A DNA stretch of 64,000 bases from Flavobacterium fluviatile (GCF_010645065.1 NZ_JAADZW010000002.1:124001-188000), one strand, 5' to 3'. Counted from the stretch's first letter, positions 43,468 through 52,635 are shown. Translations and numbers: made by a program. Notes: generated by a model not told the origin, from the sequence alone.

Positions 43468-43551
43468 CTTTTTGTGACGGTTAGCTCTCGCTCTTTTCTT
43501 TCTTTTGTGAGTAGCTACCTTATGTCTCTTTCTTTTTTTACCACTTGGCAT
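43459..43551 (-). CDS. Tiny, very basic conserved protein (30 aa)
   Basis: The frame encodes MPSGKKRKRHKVATHKRKKR followed by ARANRHKKKK, so about two thirds of the residues are Lys, Arg or His. It lies between HU and RNase G and ends inside its own terminator hairpin. I have seen very similar short basic frames in related Flavobacteriia, which suggests a real gene. The composition is that of a ribosomal or RNA-binding peptide. A lineage-specific large-subunit protein (bL38) has been described from Flavobacterium ribosomes; whether this is that protein I cannot tell from the sequence. Confidence 0.7.
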   Translation of the reverse strand: MPSGKKRKRHKVATHKRKKRARANRHKKKK

Positions 43552-43582
43552 ATCGTATCGATTTTATGATTAATTAATAGTA

Positions 43583-43873
43583 TTATTTTGCTTCGTTGTT
43601 TGTTTTAACTCCCTCTACAAAAACTTTTGCAGGTTTAAAAGCAGGAATATTGTGTGCAGGAATTTTGATTGTGGTATTTTTAGAAATATTTCTTCCTGTC
43701 TTTTCAGCTCTTGTTTTTACGATGAAACTTCCAAAACCTCTTAGGTAAACGTTATCACCAGTTTCTAATGAAGTTTTCACTTCTTCCATAAAAGTCTCAA
43801 CTGTTGCCTGAACGTCTCCTTTTTCAAGACCTAGTTTCTCTGAAATCTTTGCTACGATATCTGCTTTCGTCAT
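43583..43873 (-). CDS. HU/IHF-family DNA-binding protein
   Basis: A 96-residue histone-like protein. The N-terminal helices (MTKADIVAKISEKLGLEKGDVQ) and the beta arm segment GFGSFIVKTRAEKTGRNISK followed by IPAHNIPAFKPAK identify HU/IHF. It bends and packs DNA as a dimer in the nucleoid. A strong promoter is visible upstream. Confidence 0.93.
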   Translation of the reverse strand: MTKADIVAKISEKLGLEKGDVQATVETFMEEVKTSLETGDNVYLRGFGSFIVKTRAEKTGRNISKNTTIKIPAHNIPAFKPAKVFVEGVKTNNEAK

Positions 43874-43923
43874 TTTCTTTCCTGTTTTTATTTTATAAAT
43901 GATGTACTATTTTTTTGAGGTTG

Positions 43924-43955
43924 CAAATATAGGAATTAAAAAAATAATTAATCAA
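43924..43955 (-). promoter_or_regulatory. Promoter of the HU gene
   Basis: On the minus strand TTG (43955-43953), a 21-nt spacer and TATATTTG (43931-43924). The -7 region TATATTTGCAACC is identical to that of the rplU promoter at 52658. Confidence 0.7.
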
Positions 43956-44014
43956 GCTAATTCGTTAAATTTTAATTACATAAACATTTACTTTTGCAAT
44001 CTAAGTATTTCCTA

Positions 44015-45061
44015 ATGAAATTTCATAACCTGCTGATAAAATGGTATTTACAAAACAAACGTGATTTGCCGTGGCGAAATACTGTGAATCCGTACCACAT
44101 TTGGCTCTCAGAAATTATGCTTCAGCAAACAAGAGTCGCGCAGGGAATGCCTTATTTTTTTTCTTTTACCGAGGAATTTCCTACTGTTTTTGATTTGGCT
44201 AATGCTGATGAAGAAAAAGTTCTAAAACTCTGGCAGGGATTAGGATATTATTCGAGAGCCAGAAATCTGCATAAGACAGCTCAGCATATTGCAAATGATT
44301 TAAATGGCGCTTTTCCGGCTTCTTATAACGATTTATTGAAATTAAAAGGTGTTGGCGAATATACTGCTGCTGCAATTGCCTCTTTTTCTTATAATGAAGC
44401 CGTTCCGGTTGTCGATGGCAATGTGTTCAGGGTTCTTTCGCGCTATTTTGATATCGAATCAGATATAGCCTTGCCTGCGACTAAAAAAGAGTTTACTGAG
44501 CTTGCGTATGAACTGATGCAAAAAAAAAGTCCTGCTATATTCAATCAGGCCATAATGGAATTTGGCGCTTTGCAGTGTGTGCCTAAAAGTCCAAATTGTT
44601 CTGTTTGTGTGTTTAATGAGAGCTGCCTGGCTCTGCAAAAAAATAAGGTTGATGTTTTGCCTGTAAAATCAAAAAAACTGAAAATTACAAACCGCTTTTT
44701 TAATTATCTGGTATTAGAAGATATTGAGGGAAAAACTTTAATCCAAAAAAGAACTGCAAAAGGAATTTGGCATAATCTCTATGAATTTCCATTAATAGAA
44801 ACTGAAGAAATTATAGGTTTTGATTTTATTTCAAAAGCTGTTCAGCAGGACATTTTGCAATCTTATTCTATTACTGCCATAGAGGAATGCTCGCACGCCA
44901 CTGTTATCCATAAACTTTCGCATCAGCATTTGCATATACAGTTCTGGAAAATTAAAATAAATAATATTTTGGTTAAAGGATTGAATTTTAGTGATTTAAA
45001 ATTATATCCTTTCCCTATTGCTATCTATAATTTTATTGAAAAGGAAGAAATAAGTCGTTAA
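44015..45061 (+). CDS. mutY: A/G-specific adenine glycosylase
   Basis: A 348-residue base-excision repair enzyme that removes adenine opposite 8-oxoguanine. The catalytic Glu is in SEIMLQQTRV. The helix-hairpin-helix with Asp is LKGVGEYTAAAIASFSYNEA then VPVVDGNVFRVLSR. The 4Fe-4S cysteines follow the C-x6-C-x2-C-x5-C pattern (CVPKSPNCSVCVFNESC). A C-terminal NUDIX-like domain recognises the oxoguanine. I start at ATG 44015; the open frame to a TTG at 43994 lies inside a TACTTTTG -7 box (43989-43996). It is the first gene of mutY-ssb-gldE-gldD. Confidence 0.93.
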   Translation: MKFHNLLIKWYLQNKRDLPWRNTVNPYHIWLSEIMLQQTRVAQGMPYFFSFTEEFPTVFDLANADEEKVLKLWQGLGYYSRARNLHKTAQHIANDLNGAFPASYNDLLKLKGVGEYTAAAIASFSYNEAVPVVDGNVFRVLSRYFDIESDIALPATKKEFTELAYELMQKKSPAIFNQAIMEFGALQCVPKSPNCSVCVFNESCLALQKNKVDVLPVKSKKLKITNRFFNYLVLEDIEGKTLIQKRTAKGIWHNLYEFPLIETEEIIGFDFISKAVQQDILQSYSITAIEECSHATVIHKLSHQHLHIQFWKIKINNILVKGLNFSDLKLYPFPIAIYNFIEKEEISR

Positions 45062-45099
45062 AAAAAATTACCTTTGATACAAAACACAAATGCTATATC

Positions 45100-45537
45100 A
45101 TGAACGGAACATTAAACAAAGTGATGTTGATAGGCCATTTGGGCGACGATGTTAAAATGCATTATTTTGAAGGAGGTAACTGCATCGGCCGCTTTCAGCT
45201 GGCAACAAATGAAGTATATATCAATAAAACGACAAATGAAAAAATTACCTCGACAGAATGGCATAATTTAGTTGTGCGCAATAAAGCCGCTGAAATCTGT
45301 GAAAAATACTTGTCTAAAGGTGATAAAATTTACGTTGAAGGGCGCATCAAGTCAAGGCAATGGCAGGCTGAAGACGGAACTACAAAATATACAACCGAAA
45401 TTCAGGTAACCGAATTTACTTTTTTGACAACCAAAAAAGAAGCAGAGCATAAACATCATCAGGCTGCTGAATTGCCAAAAAATACTAACTTTGAAAATCC
45501 TAATGAAGGCTTGCCGGTCAACGATTTGCCTTTTTAA
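45100..45537 (+). CDS. ssb: Single-stranded DNA-binding protein
   Basis: A 145-residue OB-fold protein that coats single-stranded DNA. The N-terminal MNGTLNKVMLIGHLGDDVKM, the central WHNLVVRNKAAEICEKYLSK and the GRIKSRQWQAEDGTTKY segment are typical of SSB. A disordered linker leads to the acidic/hydrophobic tip NDLPF that binds partner proteins. It lies 38 nt after mutY and 23 nt before gldE. Confidence 0.93.
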   Translation: MNGTLNKVMLIGHLGDDVKMHYFEGGNCIGRFQLATNEVYINKTTNEKITSTEWHNLVVRNKAAEICEKYLSKGDKIYVEGRIKSRQWQAEDGTTKYTTEIQVTEFTFLTTKKEAEHKHHQAAELPKNTNFENPNEGLPVNDLPF

Positions 45538-45560
45538 TTGTTTAACTAATCTTTTTTAAT

Positions 45561-46853
45561 TTGGACCCGGAGCCCAGTTTATTTTTTGTATCGGCAAACT
45601 CGAATTTAATTATTGGTTTTGTCGGAATATTTATTTTGCTTTTTTTATCAGCGATTGTTTCTGGTGCGGAAGTTGCCTTTTTTTCCTTGTCTCAAAAAGA
45701 AATTGAAGACGTACTGCAGGAAAATAATCCTAAAGGAAAAATAATTTCCAACCTTTTGGACAGACCCAAAAAACTCTTAGCCACATTATTAGTTGCCAAT
45801 AATTTTTTGAACATTGGGGTTGTTATTTTGTTTTCATTTATAGGAAGGGATATTTTTGCAGCTATTAATTCGGCTGTATTAAAATTTATATTAGAAGTAA
45901 GTGTGGTTACTTTTTTAATTTTGCTTTTTGCCGAAGTCCTTCCTAAAGTTTACGCCAGCCGAAACAATATAAAATTTGCAAAACGGGTAGCTTATCCAAT
46001 TGCTTTTTTAGATAAATTACTTTCACCTGTAAGCTTGCCCATGCGCGCACTTAGTTTATATTTGCATCAAAAATTAGGAAAACAAAAAACTAATTTCTCA
46101 GTAGATCAGCTTTCGCAGGCATTAGAGCTTACTGATTCTGAAGGAACATCAAGTGAAGAACAGAAAATTTTAGAAGGAATTGTTTCTTTCGGAAATACAG
46201 ATACTAAACAGGTAATGAGTCCCAGGATTGATGTTTTTGCACTGGAAATATCAGAAACATTTGAGGAGATTTATCCTAAAATAATTGAAACCGGTTTTTC
46301 AAGAATTCCGGTTTATCGGGATAATATTGACCAGATCGAAGGCGTTTTATTTGTTAAGGATTTATTGCCGCATATTGATAATGCCGGATTCGACTGGACC
46401 ACTTTAATCAGGGAAGCTTTTTTTGTTCCTGAAAATAAAAAGCTGGATGATCTGCTTAAGGATTTTCAGAGCCTGAAAAGCCATTTAGCCATTGTTGTCG
46501 ATGAGTACGGAGGAACTTCAGGTTTGGTATCTTTAGAAGATGTAATTGAAGAAATAGTAGGAGATATAAGTGATGAGTTCGATGATGAACATTTGAATTT
46601 CTCCCAAATTGATGAAAAGAATTTTCTTTTCGAAGGAAAAATCAACCTGAAGGATTTTTACAGGATTATCGACGTTAATGAAGATATTTTTGAGTCTCAC
46701 AAAGGAGAGGCAGAAACATTAGCTGGTTTTATACTTGAAATACTGGGCAATTTTCCTAAAAAAAATCAAAAAATAGCGTTTGAGAACTGTGTTTTTGTTA
46801 TAGAAGCGGTTGATAATAAACGTATTAAGCAAATAAAAGTAACAATAGAATAA
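45561..46853 (+). CDS. gldE: Gliding-motility protein GldE (CNNM/CorC-type membrane protein)
   Basis: A 430-residue membrane protein with the CNNM/DUF21 transmembrane domain (residues about 15-190), a pair of CBS domains (PRIDVFALE, then SHLAIVVDEYGGTSGLVSLE), and a C-terminal CorC/HlyC domain. The family and its position directly before gldD identify it as GldE of Flavobacterium gliding. It is thought to work with GldD, whose gene starts two bases after its stop. Start is TTG at 45561, the only start that precedes the first helix. Confidence 0.88.
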   Translation: MDPEPSLFFVSANSNLIIGFVGIFILLFLSAIVSGAEVAFFSLSQKEIEDVLQENNPKGKIISNLLDRPKKLLATLLVANNFLNIGVVILFSFIGRDIFAAINSAVLKFILEVSVVTFLILLFAEVLPKVYASRNNIKFAKRVAYPIAFLDKLLSPVSLPMRALSLYLHQKLGKQKTNFSVDQLSQALELTDSEGTSSEEQKILEGIVSFGNTDTKQVMSPRIDVFALEISETFEEIYPKIIETGFSRIPVYRDNIDQIEGVLFVKDLLPHIDNAGFDWTTLIREAFFVPENKKLDDLLKDFQSLKSHLAIVVDEYGGTSGLVSLEDVIEEIVGDISDEFDDEHLNFSQIDEKNFLFEGKINLKDFYRIIDVNEDIFESHKGEAETLAGFILEILGNFPKKNQKIAFENCVFVIEAVDNKRIKQIKVTIE

Positions 46854-46854
46854 G

Positions 46855-47415
46855 ATGTTAAAAAAAACAATTTGGATAATAGTAATTTTACTGAGCCTGA
46901 CTGTTATAAGCTGTAAAGATGATGTTTTGCCAAAACCAGCGGCTTTTTTGCGTCTGGATTATCCAATGGCCAAATATGTAAACTTTGAAAACACATGTCC
47001 TTTTTCGTTTCAAATGAATGAAGATGCTGTAATTAAGGGTGAAAAGGAATGTGGATTTGCAATTACATATCCAAAAATGAAAGCGACTATTTATCTGACT
47101 TATAAACCTGTAAACAATAATATCGACAAACTGTTGAGAGATGCTCAAAAATTAACTTATGAGCATGTAATCAAAGCTGATGATATATTAGAGCAGCCTT
47201 ATTTAAATCCAGAGAAAAAAGTTTACGGGATGTTCTATCAGGTGAATGGAAATGCGGCAACAAACTCACAATTTTACGTGACAGACAGTACAAAGCATTT
47301 CATTACGGGATCAGTTTATTTTTACAGCAAACCCAATTTTGATTCGGTTATGCCGGCAGCAAGTTATATCAAAAATGATATGCAGCGGCTGATGGAAACT
47401 TTGAAGTGGCAGTGA
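46855..47415 (+). CDS. gldD: Gliding-motility lipoprotein GldD
   Basis: A 186-residue lipoprotein (signal KTIWIIVILLSLTVISC with lipobox Cys) of the GldD family, needed for gliding and type IX secretion in Flavobacterium. The core has FLRLDYPMAKYVNFENTCPF and the GSVYFYSKPNFDSVMPAASY block. It sits directly behind gldE with one base between, so the pair is surely co-transcribed. Confidence 0.9.
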   Translation: MLKKTIWIIVILLSLTVISCKDDVLPKPAAFLRLDYPMAKYVNFENTCPFSFQMNEDAVIKGEKECGFAITYPKMKATIYLTYKPVNNNIDKLLRDAQKLTYEHVIKADDILEQPYLNPEKKVYGMFYQVNGNAATNSQFYVTDSTKHFITGSVYFYSKPNFDSVMPAASYIKNDMQRLMETLKWQ

Positions 47416-47424
47416 AAATATAAT

Positions 47425-47460
47425 AAAAAAATGGCGCTCAGTATGAACGCCATTTTTGTT
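47425..47460. terminator. Bidirectional terminator between gldD and the HMA lipoprotein gene
   Basis: Arms AAAAAATGGCG and CGCCATTTTT with a 12-nt loop, between convergent genes. Confidence 0.85.
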
Positions 47461-47476
47461 TTGACAAAGTCTGAAT

Positions 47477-47857
47477 TTACGATTTCATATTAGAAACCTT
47501 ATATGTTTTTCCGTCTCCTGTTTCCTGAACTACTTTCGTTAAAGATTCAGGATTTTGAACTGTTTTGTCAAAAGTTACGGTTGCAGTTTTTTTGTCGAAA
47601 TCAACAGTTGCTTTTTCAACACCGTCAAGATTTGCTAATTCTTCTTCAATAGTCTTTGCACATCCAACAGCGCAGGTCATTCCGTCGATTGTGAAACTTG
47701 CCGTCTGTACATTTTCTGCAGCGATTGGTTTGTGTTCTTTCGGAGCTTCTGTTTTTTCGCCTTTTACGACGGCTAAACTTTTGTCTTCTTCTTTTTTACA
47801 GCTTACCAGTACCAAACCAGCAATGGCTAACGATGCTATTATTTTTGTAAATTTCAT
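47477..47857 (-). CDS. Lipoprotein with heavy-metal-associated (HMA) domain
   Basis: A 126-residue exported protein with a lipoprotein signal (KFTKIIASLAIAGLVLVSC) and a ferredoxin-like HMA domain (residues about 52-118). The metal motif is GMTCAVGC, a CxxxC variant of the usual CxxC. This could change metal preference or coordination. It presumably binds Cu or another soft metal in the periplasm. No transporter or regulator is adjacent. Confidence 0.85.
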   Translation of the reverse strand: MKFTKIIASLAIAGLVLVSCKKEEDKSLAVVKGEKTEAPKEHKPIAAENVQTASFTIDGMTCAVGCAKTIEEELANLDGVEKATVDFDKKTATVTFDKTVQNPESLTKVVQETGDGKTYKVSNMKS

Positions 47858-47957
47858 TATATATAATTTTAGTTTGTCAATATGTTTGTTGCAAAATTAA
47901 TAAAAAAGCAAAGGTCAGTTCCTAAAATTATTACAAATTTGTAGTAAAATACGATTT

Positions 47958-48824
47958 ATGGATGCAAAACAATTAAAGTGGTTTTATTTATTGCTGCTTT
48001 CACTAGTTTGGGGAAGTTCTTTTATTCTAATCAAAAGGGGATTAGTGGGGTTAACGGCTATTCAGGTAGGTTCGCTCCGAATCATTTTTGCAGGTTTGTT
48101 TTTGCTTGTAGTCGGATTTTCGAGTTTGAAGAAAATTTCGGTACGCCAATGGAAATTTGTTGCCCTGACTTCGTTCTTCGGAACATTCATTCCGGCTTTC
48201 TTTTTTGCTATTGCAGAAACTCAGGTGGATAGCTCGATTGTGGCAATTTTGAATTCATTGACACCTTTAAATACATTGGTTTTAGGAATTATATTTTTTG
48301 GAATTCAGTTTCAAAAACGTCAGGTTTTAGGTGTTTTTATTGGGCTTATTGGCTGTTTGTTGTTGGTTTTGAATGGCGCTTCGGGTCATTCAGGTCAAAA
48401 CTATTATTATCTGATTTTAGTCGTAATCGCAACGCTGTGTTATGCTATTAACGTCAATCTGATTAAGAAATATTTGTCTGATTTGAATTCACTGAGTATT
48501 ACAACAGGGAATTTTGCAGTTTTGTTTTTACCCGCTTTACTTATTTTGAGCACTACAGATTTTACACAAAAAATACATCTGGAAACAACACAACATTCTG
48601 TTTTGTTTGTAATGATTTTGGGTGTTTTGGGAACCGGAATTGCAAATGTATTATTCTTTAAACTGATACAAATGTCTTCGCCGGTATTTGCAACTTCAGT
48701 AACGTATTTGATTCCGATTGTTGCTTTTTTCTGGGGTTTGCTGGATAACGAGATGCTGACTCCAATTCAGTTTTTTGGTGCATTTGTTATTTTGATTGGG
48801 GTTTATTTGTCGGCGAAGAAGTAA
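47958..48824 (+). CDS. EamA/DMT-family transporter
   Basis: A 288-residue inner-membrane protein with about ten transmembrane helices in two EamA repeats; it starts WFYLLLLSLVWGSSFILIKRG and has the second repeat around FFKLIQMSSPVFATSVTYLI. Substrate unknown; relatives export amino acids or metabolites. Confidence 0.88.
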   Translation: MDAKQLKWFYLLLLSLVWGSSFILIKRGLVGLTAIQVGSLRIIFAGLFLLVVGFSSLKKISVRQWKFVALTSFFGTFIPAFFFAIAETQVDSSIVAILNSLTPLNTLVLGIIFFGIQFQKRQVLGVFIGLIGCLLLVLNGASGHSGQNYYYLILVVIATLCYAINVNLIKKYLSDLNSLSITTGNFAVLFLPALLILSTTDFTQKIHLETTQHSVLFVMILGVLGTGIANVLFFKLIQMSSPVFATSVTYLIPIVAFFWGLLDNEMLTPIQFFGAFVILIGVYLSAKK

Positions 48825-48872
48825 ATTTTGGTTGTGAAATGGTTTTTGTGAGTTGTGAAATGTTGATGTTGT

Positions 48873-48932
48873 GTCACCCTGAGCGGAGTCGAAGGGCGTA
48901 CCAATTGGAACATGGCTTCGACTCCGCTCAGC
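48873..48932 (+). repeat. REP-like element (GAGCGGAGTCGAAG / CTTCGACTCCGCTC)
   Basis: Perfect 14-nt inverted arms GAGCGGAGTCGAAG and CTTCGACTCCGCTC with flanking GTCACCCT. Same class as 41366-41423. Confidence 0.65.
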
Positions 48933-48951
48933 AAAAGAATATCAATAAAAC

Positions 48952-48988
48952 AGAAAGGCTGTCAATTACGACAGCCTTTCTGTTTTTT
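48952..48988. terminator. Terminator between the EamA and M16 genes
   Basis: Arms AGAAAGGCTGTC and GACAGCCTTTCT with a T6 tail, followed by AATCTTAGAATCTTAG-type tandem spacer repeats. Confidence 0.85.
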
Positions 48989-49035
48989 AAAAATCTTAGA
49001 ATCTTAGAATCTCAGCATCTTAGAAACTTAGGGTC

Positions 49036-51084
49036 TTAAAGAAAATCTTTCTCAGAAACTCCTTCGTTGATTTTGATATCAGACATTTTAATATCTAATT
49101 CAAAACCTGCATTTTGGATTAAGTTAAAAGGGACTTTTACACCTTTTACTTCTTTGTAATCATTAAAGTAAGTTGTTTGTGTTGTTGATTGCCCGCTTTG
49201 TTCTTTTACTTTGGTTTCGGCTACCTTTAAACCTGATTTTACATCATAAAAGTAAATTGTTTTGCCGTCTTTTATAGAGTATGCTTCATTTCCATTGATA
49301 GATTCTATTCCGTCAACTTTCAGGTCGGTTCTCTTGCTTAATTGCAATTCTTCAAAAGGAGCTGCATTGGCTTTCATTTCTTCTAAATCTGCACCTTCCA
49401 GGTTTTTGCGCTGTCCCTGCTGCTCCACATAAGCGCCTTTTTCGTTTACAACCTGTTTCATCAAAGCCATACTTCCCATAGACAGAGAAACCATCATTTT
49501 TCCTTTCGAATCTAATTTTGAAACGAAAGTTAGCGGAGAAGGAGCTTGCGGAATTGTTGTGGTTCCGTGCATGTATAATGTTTTTACAGAAGAAACACCT
49601 TTCTCTCCTCCAATTGCTTTGATGTAATTGTCAAAAATACTTTTTGCCGTAATTCCTGCCGGAGCTTCTTTTTTGGTTACAGGCTTGTCAACAGGATTTC
49701 CGTATTTATCAAAATAGGAAATCGGAATCTGGAGTTTTTCTAATCCCGGAAGTACTTCTGATCCTTTACCGACAATTACAATCCTCATATTATCGATTTG
49801 AAAATATTTGTTCGATACACGATTAATATCATCAATAGTAACATTATTGATGGTCTGAATGTATTTTTCGTAGAAATCTGCAGGAAGTTTTTCTGTTTCA
49901 ATGTTTAAAGCATAACGAGCAACAGTCTGAGGCTTTTCAACCTGCATTACAAATCTTCCGATGTAACCTGCTTTTACGTTTTTTAATACGTCTTCAGAAA
50001 CTTTTTCAGTTCTGATTCGTTTAATTTCCTTTACAAATTGTACAACTGCACTATCGGTAACAGCATTTCGAACAGCAGATGACGCTTTGAATTTGGTTAC
50101 ATATTTCCCGCTTCCAATATTTGAACTCGCCCCGTATGTCCAGGCATGCTGTTCGCGTAAATTCATATTCAGATAACTGTTGAAATCACCTCCTAAAATT
50201 TGATTTGCAATTACAGCTGGAAAAAAATCAGGATCACTCATTTTTAAATTTACTGTATTTACCAACGAAATCTCCGACTGTACCGCATTTGCAACATCTA
50301 CAAAATTGATTTGAAGCTTCGATACGTTTTCCGGATTTGGATAGCTATTTTTTGGTGCAGTCTGTTTTTTCCATCCTCCAAACAGTTTCTCTACGGCTGC
50401 TTTTGTTTCTTTAAATTTAATGTCTCCAATTACAACTAAATAAGCGTTTTCAGGTACAAAATAAGTGTTATAGTTTGCCTGAACATCTGACAGAGTAACA
50501 TTTTTCACCGTTTCTTCTGATAAATATTCGCCTGAGGGATGGTTCTTTCCAAAAGCCAAAACATCAACAACTCGGTTAGAAATGGCCGGAACACTTTTTT
50601 CATCAGCTTTGAGACCTTCCAGTAATTTTGCTTTTTCCTTATCAAATTCTGTTTGAGTGAAATTAGGTTGTAAAGCACCTTCAGCCAGTAATTCTAAAAT
50701 ACGTCCTGAATATTTTGAAAGAGCATTTGCGTAAGCACCAGATGATGTGAAATTTATACTGGCTCCGTAAAAGTCAATTTCTTCATTAAACGCTTCTTTT
50801 GTTGTTTTTTTGGTTCCGTTTCCAATTAAACTGCTTGTTAATTCATCAACGCCTTTTTTGTTTCCTTCGGTAAAAGGTGCATTGTCCAGTGTAAGATTAA
50901 AGCTTACGCGTGGTAATTTATGATTTTCAACTACTAAAACTTTCATGCCGTTTGCCAAAACAAAAGTCTGCGGTTTTTTGATGTTGACTACTGGTGAGTT
51001 TCCTGGTTTGGGTTGTGGACGATCTTGTGCTTGCATAATTCCGGTAAGGAATAAAAGGATTAAAACTGTATGTATTTTTTTCAT
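49036..51084 (-). CDS. M16-family peptidase-like protein without the zinc motif, with C-terminal LolA-like domain
   Basis: A 682-residue exported protein (signal KKIHTVLILLFLTGIMQAQ). Residues about 40-460 are two M16 repeats. The zinc motif HxxEH is missing: the equivalent segment is KKGVDELTSSLIGNG. It is therefore a non-catalytic partner like the alpha subunit of mitochondrial processing peptidase. The last 200 residues form a separate beta-rich domain (starting AKSIFDNYIKAIGGEKGV) resembling LolA/outer-membrane lipoprotein-sorting folds. I start at ATG 51084, 10 nt after the stop of the catalytic M16 gene. The open frame extends upstream but overlaps that gene. Confidence 0.85.
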   Translation of the reverse strand: MKKIHTVLILLFLTGIMQAQDRPQPKPGNSPVVNIKKPQTFVLANGMKVLVVENHKLPRVSFNLTLDNAPFTEGNKKGVDELTSSLIGNGTKKTTKEAFNEEIDFYGASINFTSSGAYANALSKYSGRILELLAEGALQPNFTQTEFDKEKAKLLEGLKADEKSVPAISNRVVDVLAFGKNHPSGEYLSEETVKNVTLSDVQANYNTYFVPENAYLVVIGDIKFKETKAAVEKLFGGWKKQTAPKNSYPNPENVSKLQINFVDVANAVQSEISLVNTVNLKMSDPDFFPAVIANQILGGDFNSYLNMNLREQHAWTYGASSNIGSGKYVTKFKASSAVRNAVTDSAVVQFVKEIKRIRTEKVSEDVLKNVKAGYIGRFVMQVEKPQTVARYALNIETEKLPADFYEKYIQTINNVTIDDINRVSNKYFQIDNMRIVIVGKGSEVLPGLEKLQIPISYFDKYGNPVDKPVTKKEAPAGITAKSIFDNYIKAIGGEKGVSSVKTLYMHGTTTIPQAPSPLTFVSKLDSKGKMMVSLSMGSMALMKQVVNEKGAYVEQQGQRKNLEGADLEEMKANAAPFEELQLSKRTDLKVDGIESINGNEAYSIKDGKTIYFYDVKSGLKVAETKVKEQSGQSTTQTTYFNDYKEVKGVKVPFNLIQNAGFELDIKMSDIKINEGVSEKDFL

Positions 51085-51094
51085 GATTCGGGGC

Positions 51095-52417
51095 TTAGTT
51101 TTGAACTTTTTTTGAAGGAACATAATCTAAAATTAAACGCTGATTAGGGTTTAAATACTTCTTGGCGACTTCCCTGATTTCTTCTCTGGTAATTGAGTGG
51201 TAGATATCTATCTCAGTATTAATAAGATTGACGTCTCCGTAAAGTAAATAGTAGGAAGCTAAATTTTCTGCAATTCCTTCGACGCTTGCATTAGCATTGA
51301 CAAAATTATTGTCGAATTTATTTTGTAATTTTTGATAGTCTTTCTCAGAAATCAAATCGGTTTGGATTTTTACAATTTCTTCATCCATTTCTTTTAAGAT
51401 GTCAGCTGTAGTGTAAGCTCCCATCGGTAAACCATACAAAATATACATTCCGTAATCTTCCTGACTAAAACCAACAGCTCCAATTTGAAGGGCCATTTTT
51501 TTGTCATCTACTATTTTTTTATACAATTTGGAGCTTTTTCCGTCACTCAAATAAGAAGAAATCAAATCTAAAACCCTTGCATCTCTGGTTTTCATTGACG
51601 GGGTTCGGTATGAAGCAACTACCATCGGAATCTGAATATTCGGATCTTCATAAGAAGCTTTTATGGTTTGTGTGATCGGTTCTTCTGTGTAAGTTTGTTT
51701 TTTCAAAACTTCTCCTTTCGGAATTGGTCCAAAATATTTCTGAATCCATTCTTTGGTTTTGGTTTTGTCAAAATCCCCGGCCACAACCAAAACCGCATTA
51801 TTCGGTGTGTAGAATTTTTTGTTGAAAGCCTGAAATTCTTCCAGAGTAGCGGCGTCAAGATCTTGCATGGAGCCAATGGTTGTCCATCGGTACGGATGAT
51901 TCTTGAACATGTGTTTTTTAACCTCAGGCAAAATATTTCCGTAAGGCTGATTGTCGTAACGCATTCTTTTTTCCTCTTTTACAACTTCATTTTGAGTGTC
52001 AACGCCAATCTTATTGATAATAGGATGCATCAAACGTTCTGACTCCATCCATAAGCCAAGTTCAAGGCTGTTAGAAGGAAAAACCTCATAATAATAGGTT
52101 CTGTCGTCAGAAGTATTGGCATTGTTTACACCGCCATTTGCGGTAACGATTTTCATCCACTCACCGCGTTTTATATTTTGGGTTCCTTCAAATAATAAAT
52201 GTTCAAAGAAATGTGCAAAACCCGTACGGTCAGGGCGTTCGTCTTTTGATCCTACGTGATACATTACAGAAGTAATAACAACAGGAGCAGAGGGATCGTT
52301 GTGCAAAATAACATGCATGCCATTGTCTAAATTGTATTCTTCGAAAGCTACTTTTTGGGCATGAGCTACTCCGCCGAGCATTATTGCAGCACTTAACATC
52401 ATTATTGAATTTTTCAT
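51095..52417 (-). CDS. M16-family zinc metallopeptidase (catalytic subunit)
   Basis: A 440-residue exported peptidase with a signal peptide (MLSAAIMLGGVAHAQ). The inverted zinc motif HFFEH (GFAHFFEHLLFEGT) and the downstream Glu in NEVVKEEKRMR are intact. Two M16 repeats are present. With the following M16 gene it forms a catalytic/non-catalytic pair, probably a heterodimeric periplasmic peptidase. The spacer 52418-52695 upstream holds an AT-rich dyad around TATATATAGTAGG and the divergent rplU promoter. Confidence 0.9.
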   Translation of the reverse strand: MKNSIMMLSAAIMLGGVAHAQKVAFEEYNLDNGMHVILHNDPSAPVVITSVMYHVGSKDERPDRTGFAHFFEHLLFEGTQNIKRGEWMKIVTANGGVNNANTSDDRTYYYEVFPSNSLELGLWMESERLMHPIINKIGVDTQNEVVKEEKRMRYDNQPYGNILPEVKKHMFKNHPYRWTTIGSMQDLDAATLEEFQAFNKKFYTPNNAVLVVAGDFDKTKTKEWIQKYFGPIPKGEVLKKQTYTEEPITQTIKASYEDPNIQIPMVVASYRTPSMKTRDARVLDLISSYLSDGKSSKLYKKIVDDKKMALQIGAVGFSQEDYGMYILYGLPMGAYTTADILKEMDEEIVKIQTDLISEKDYQKLQNKFDNNFVNANASVEGIAENLASYYLLYGDVNLINTEIDIYHSITREEIREVAKKYLNPNQRLILDYVPSKKVQN

Positions 52418-52635
52418 AAAGATTAATAATTTTATATACCTATTTTTATATATAGTAGGTAGCCAGGGATTTATTTTAGTTACATCAAAAATAAGTTTTT
52501 TTAGTTACTATTTAGTAAGGGGTATTTATTTTGGTGTTATTTAACAACATTTTACATCTGAATCCTTTTGGAAATATGTTGGAAAGCCTTGAAAAGCAGA
52601 CTTTAAAGCCTGAAAAATATTTTTGAAATAAGGGA

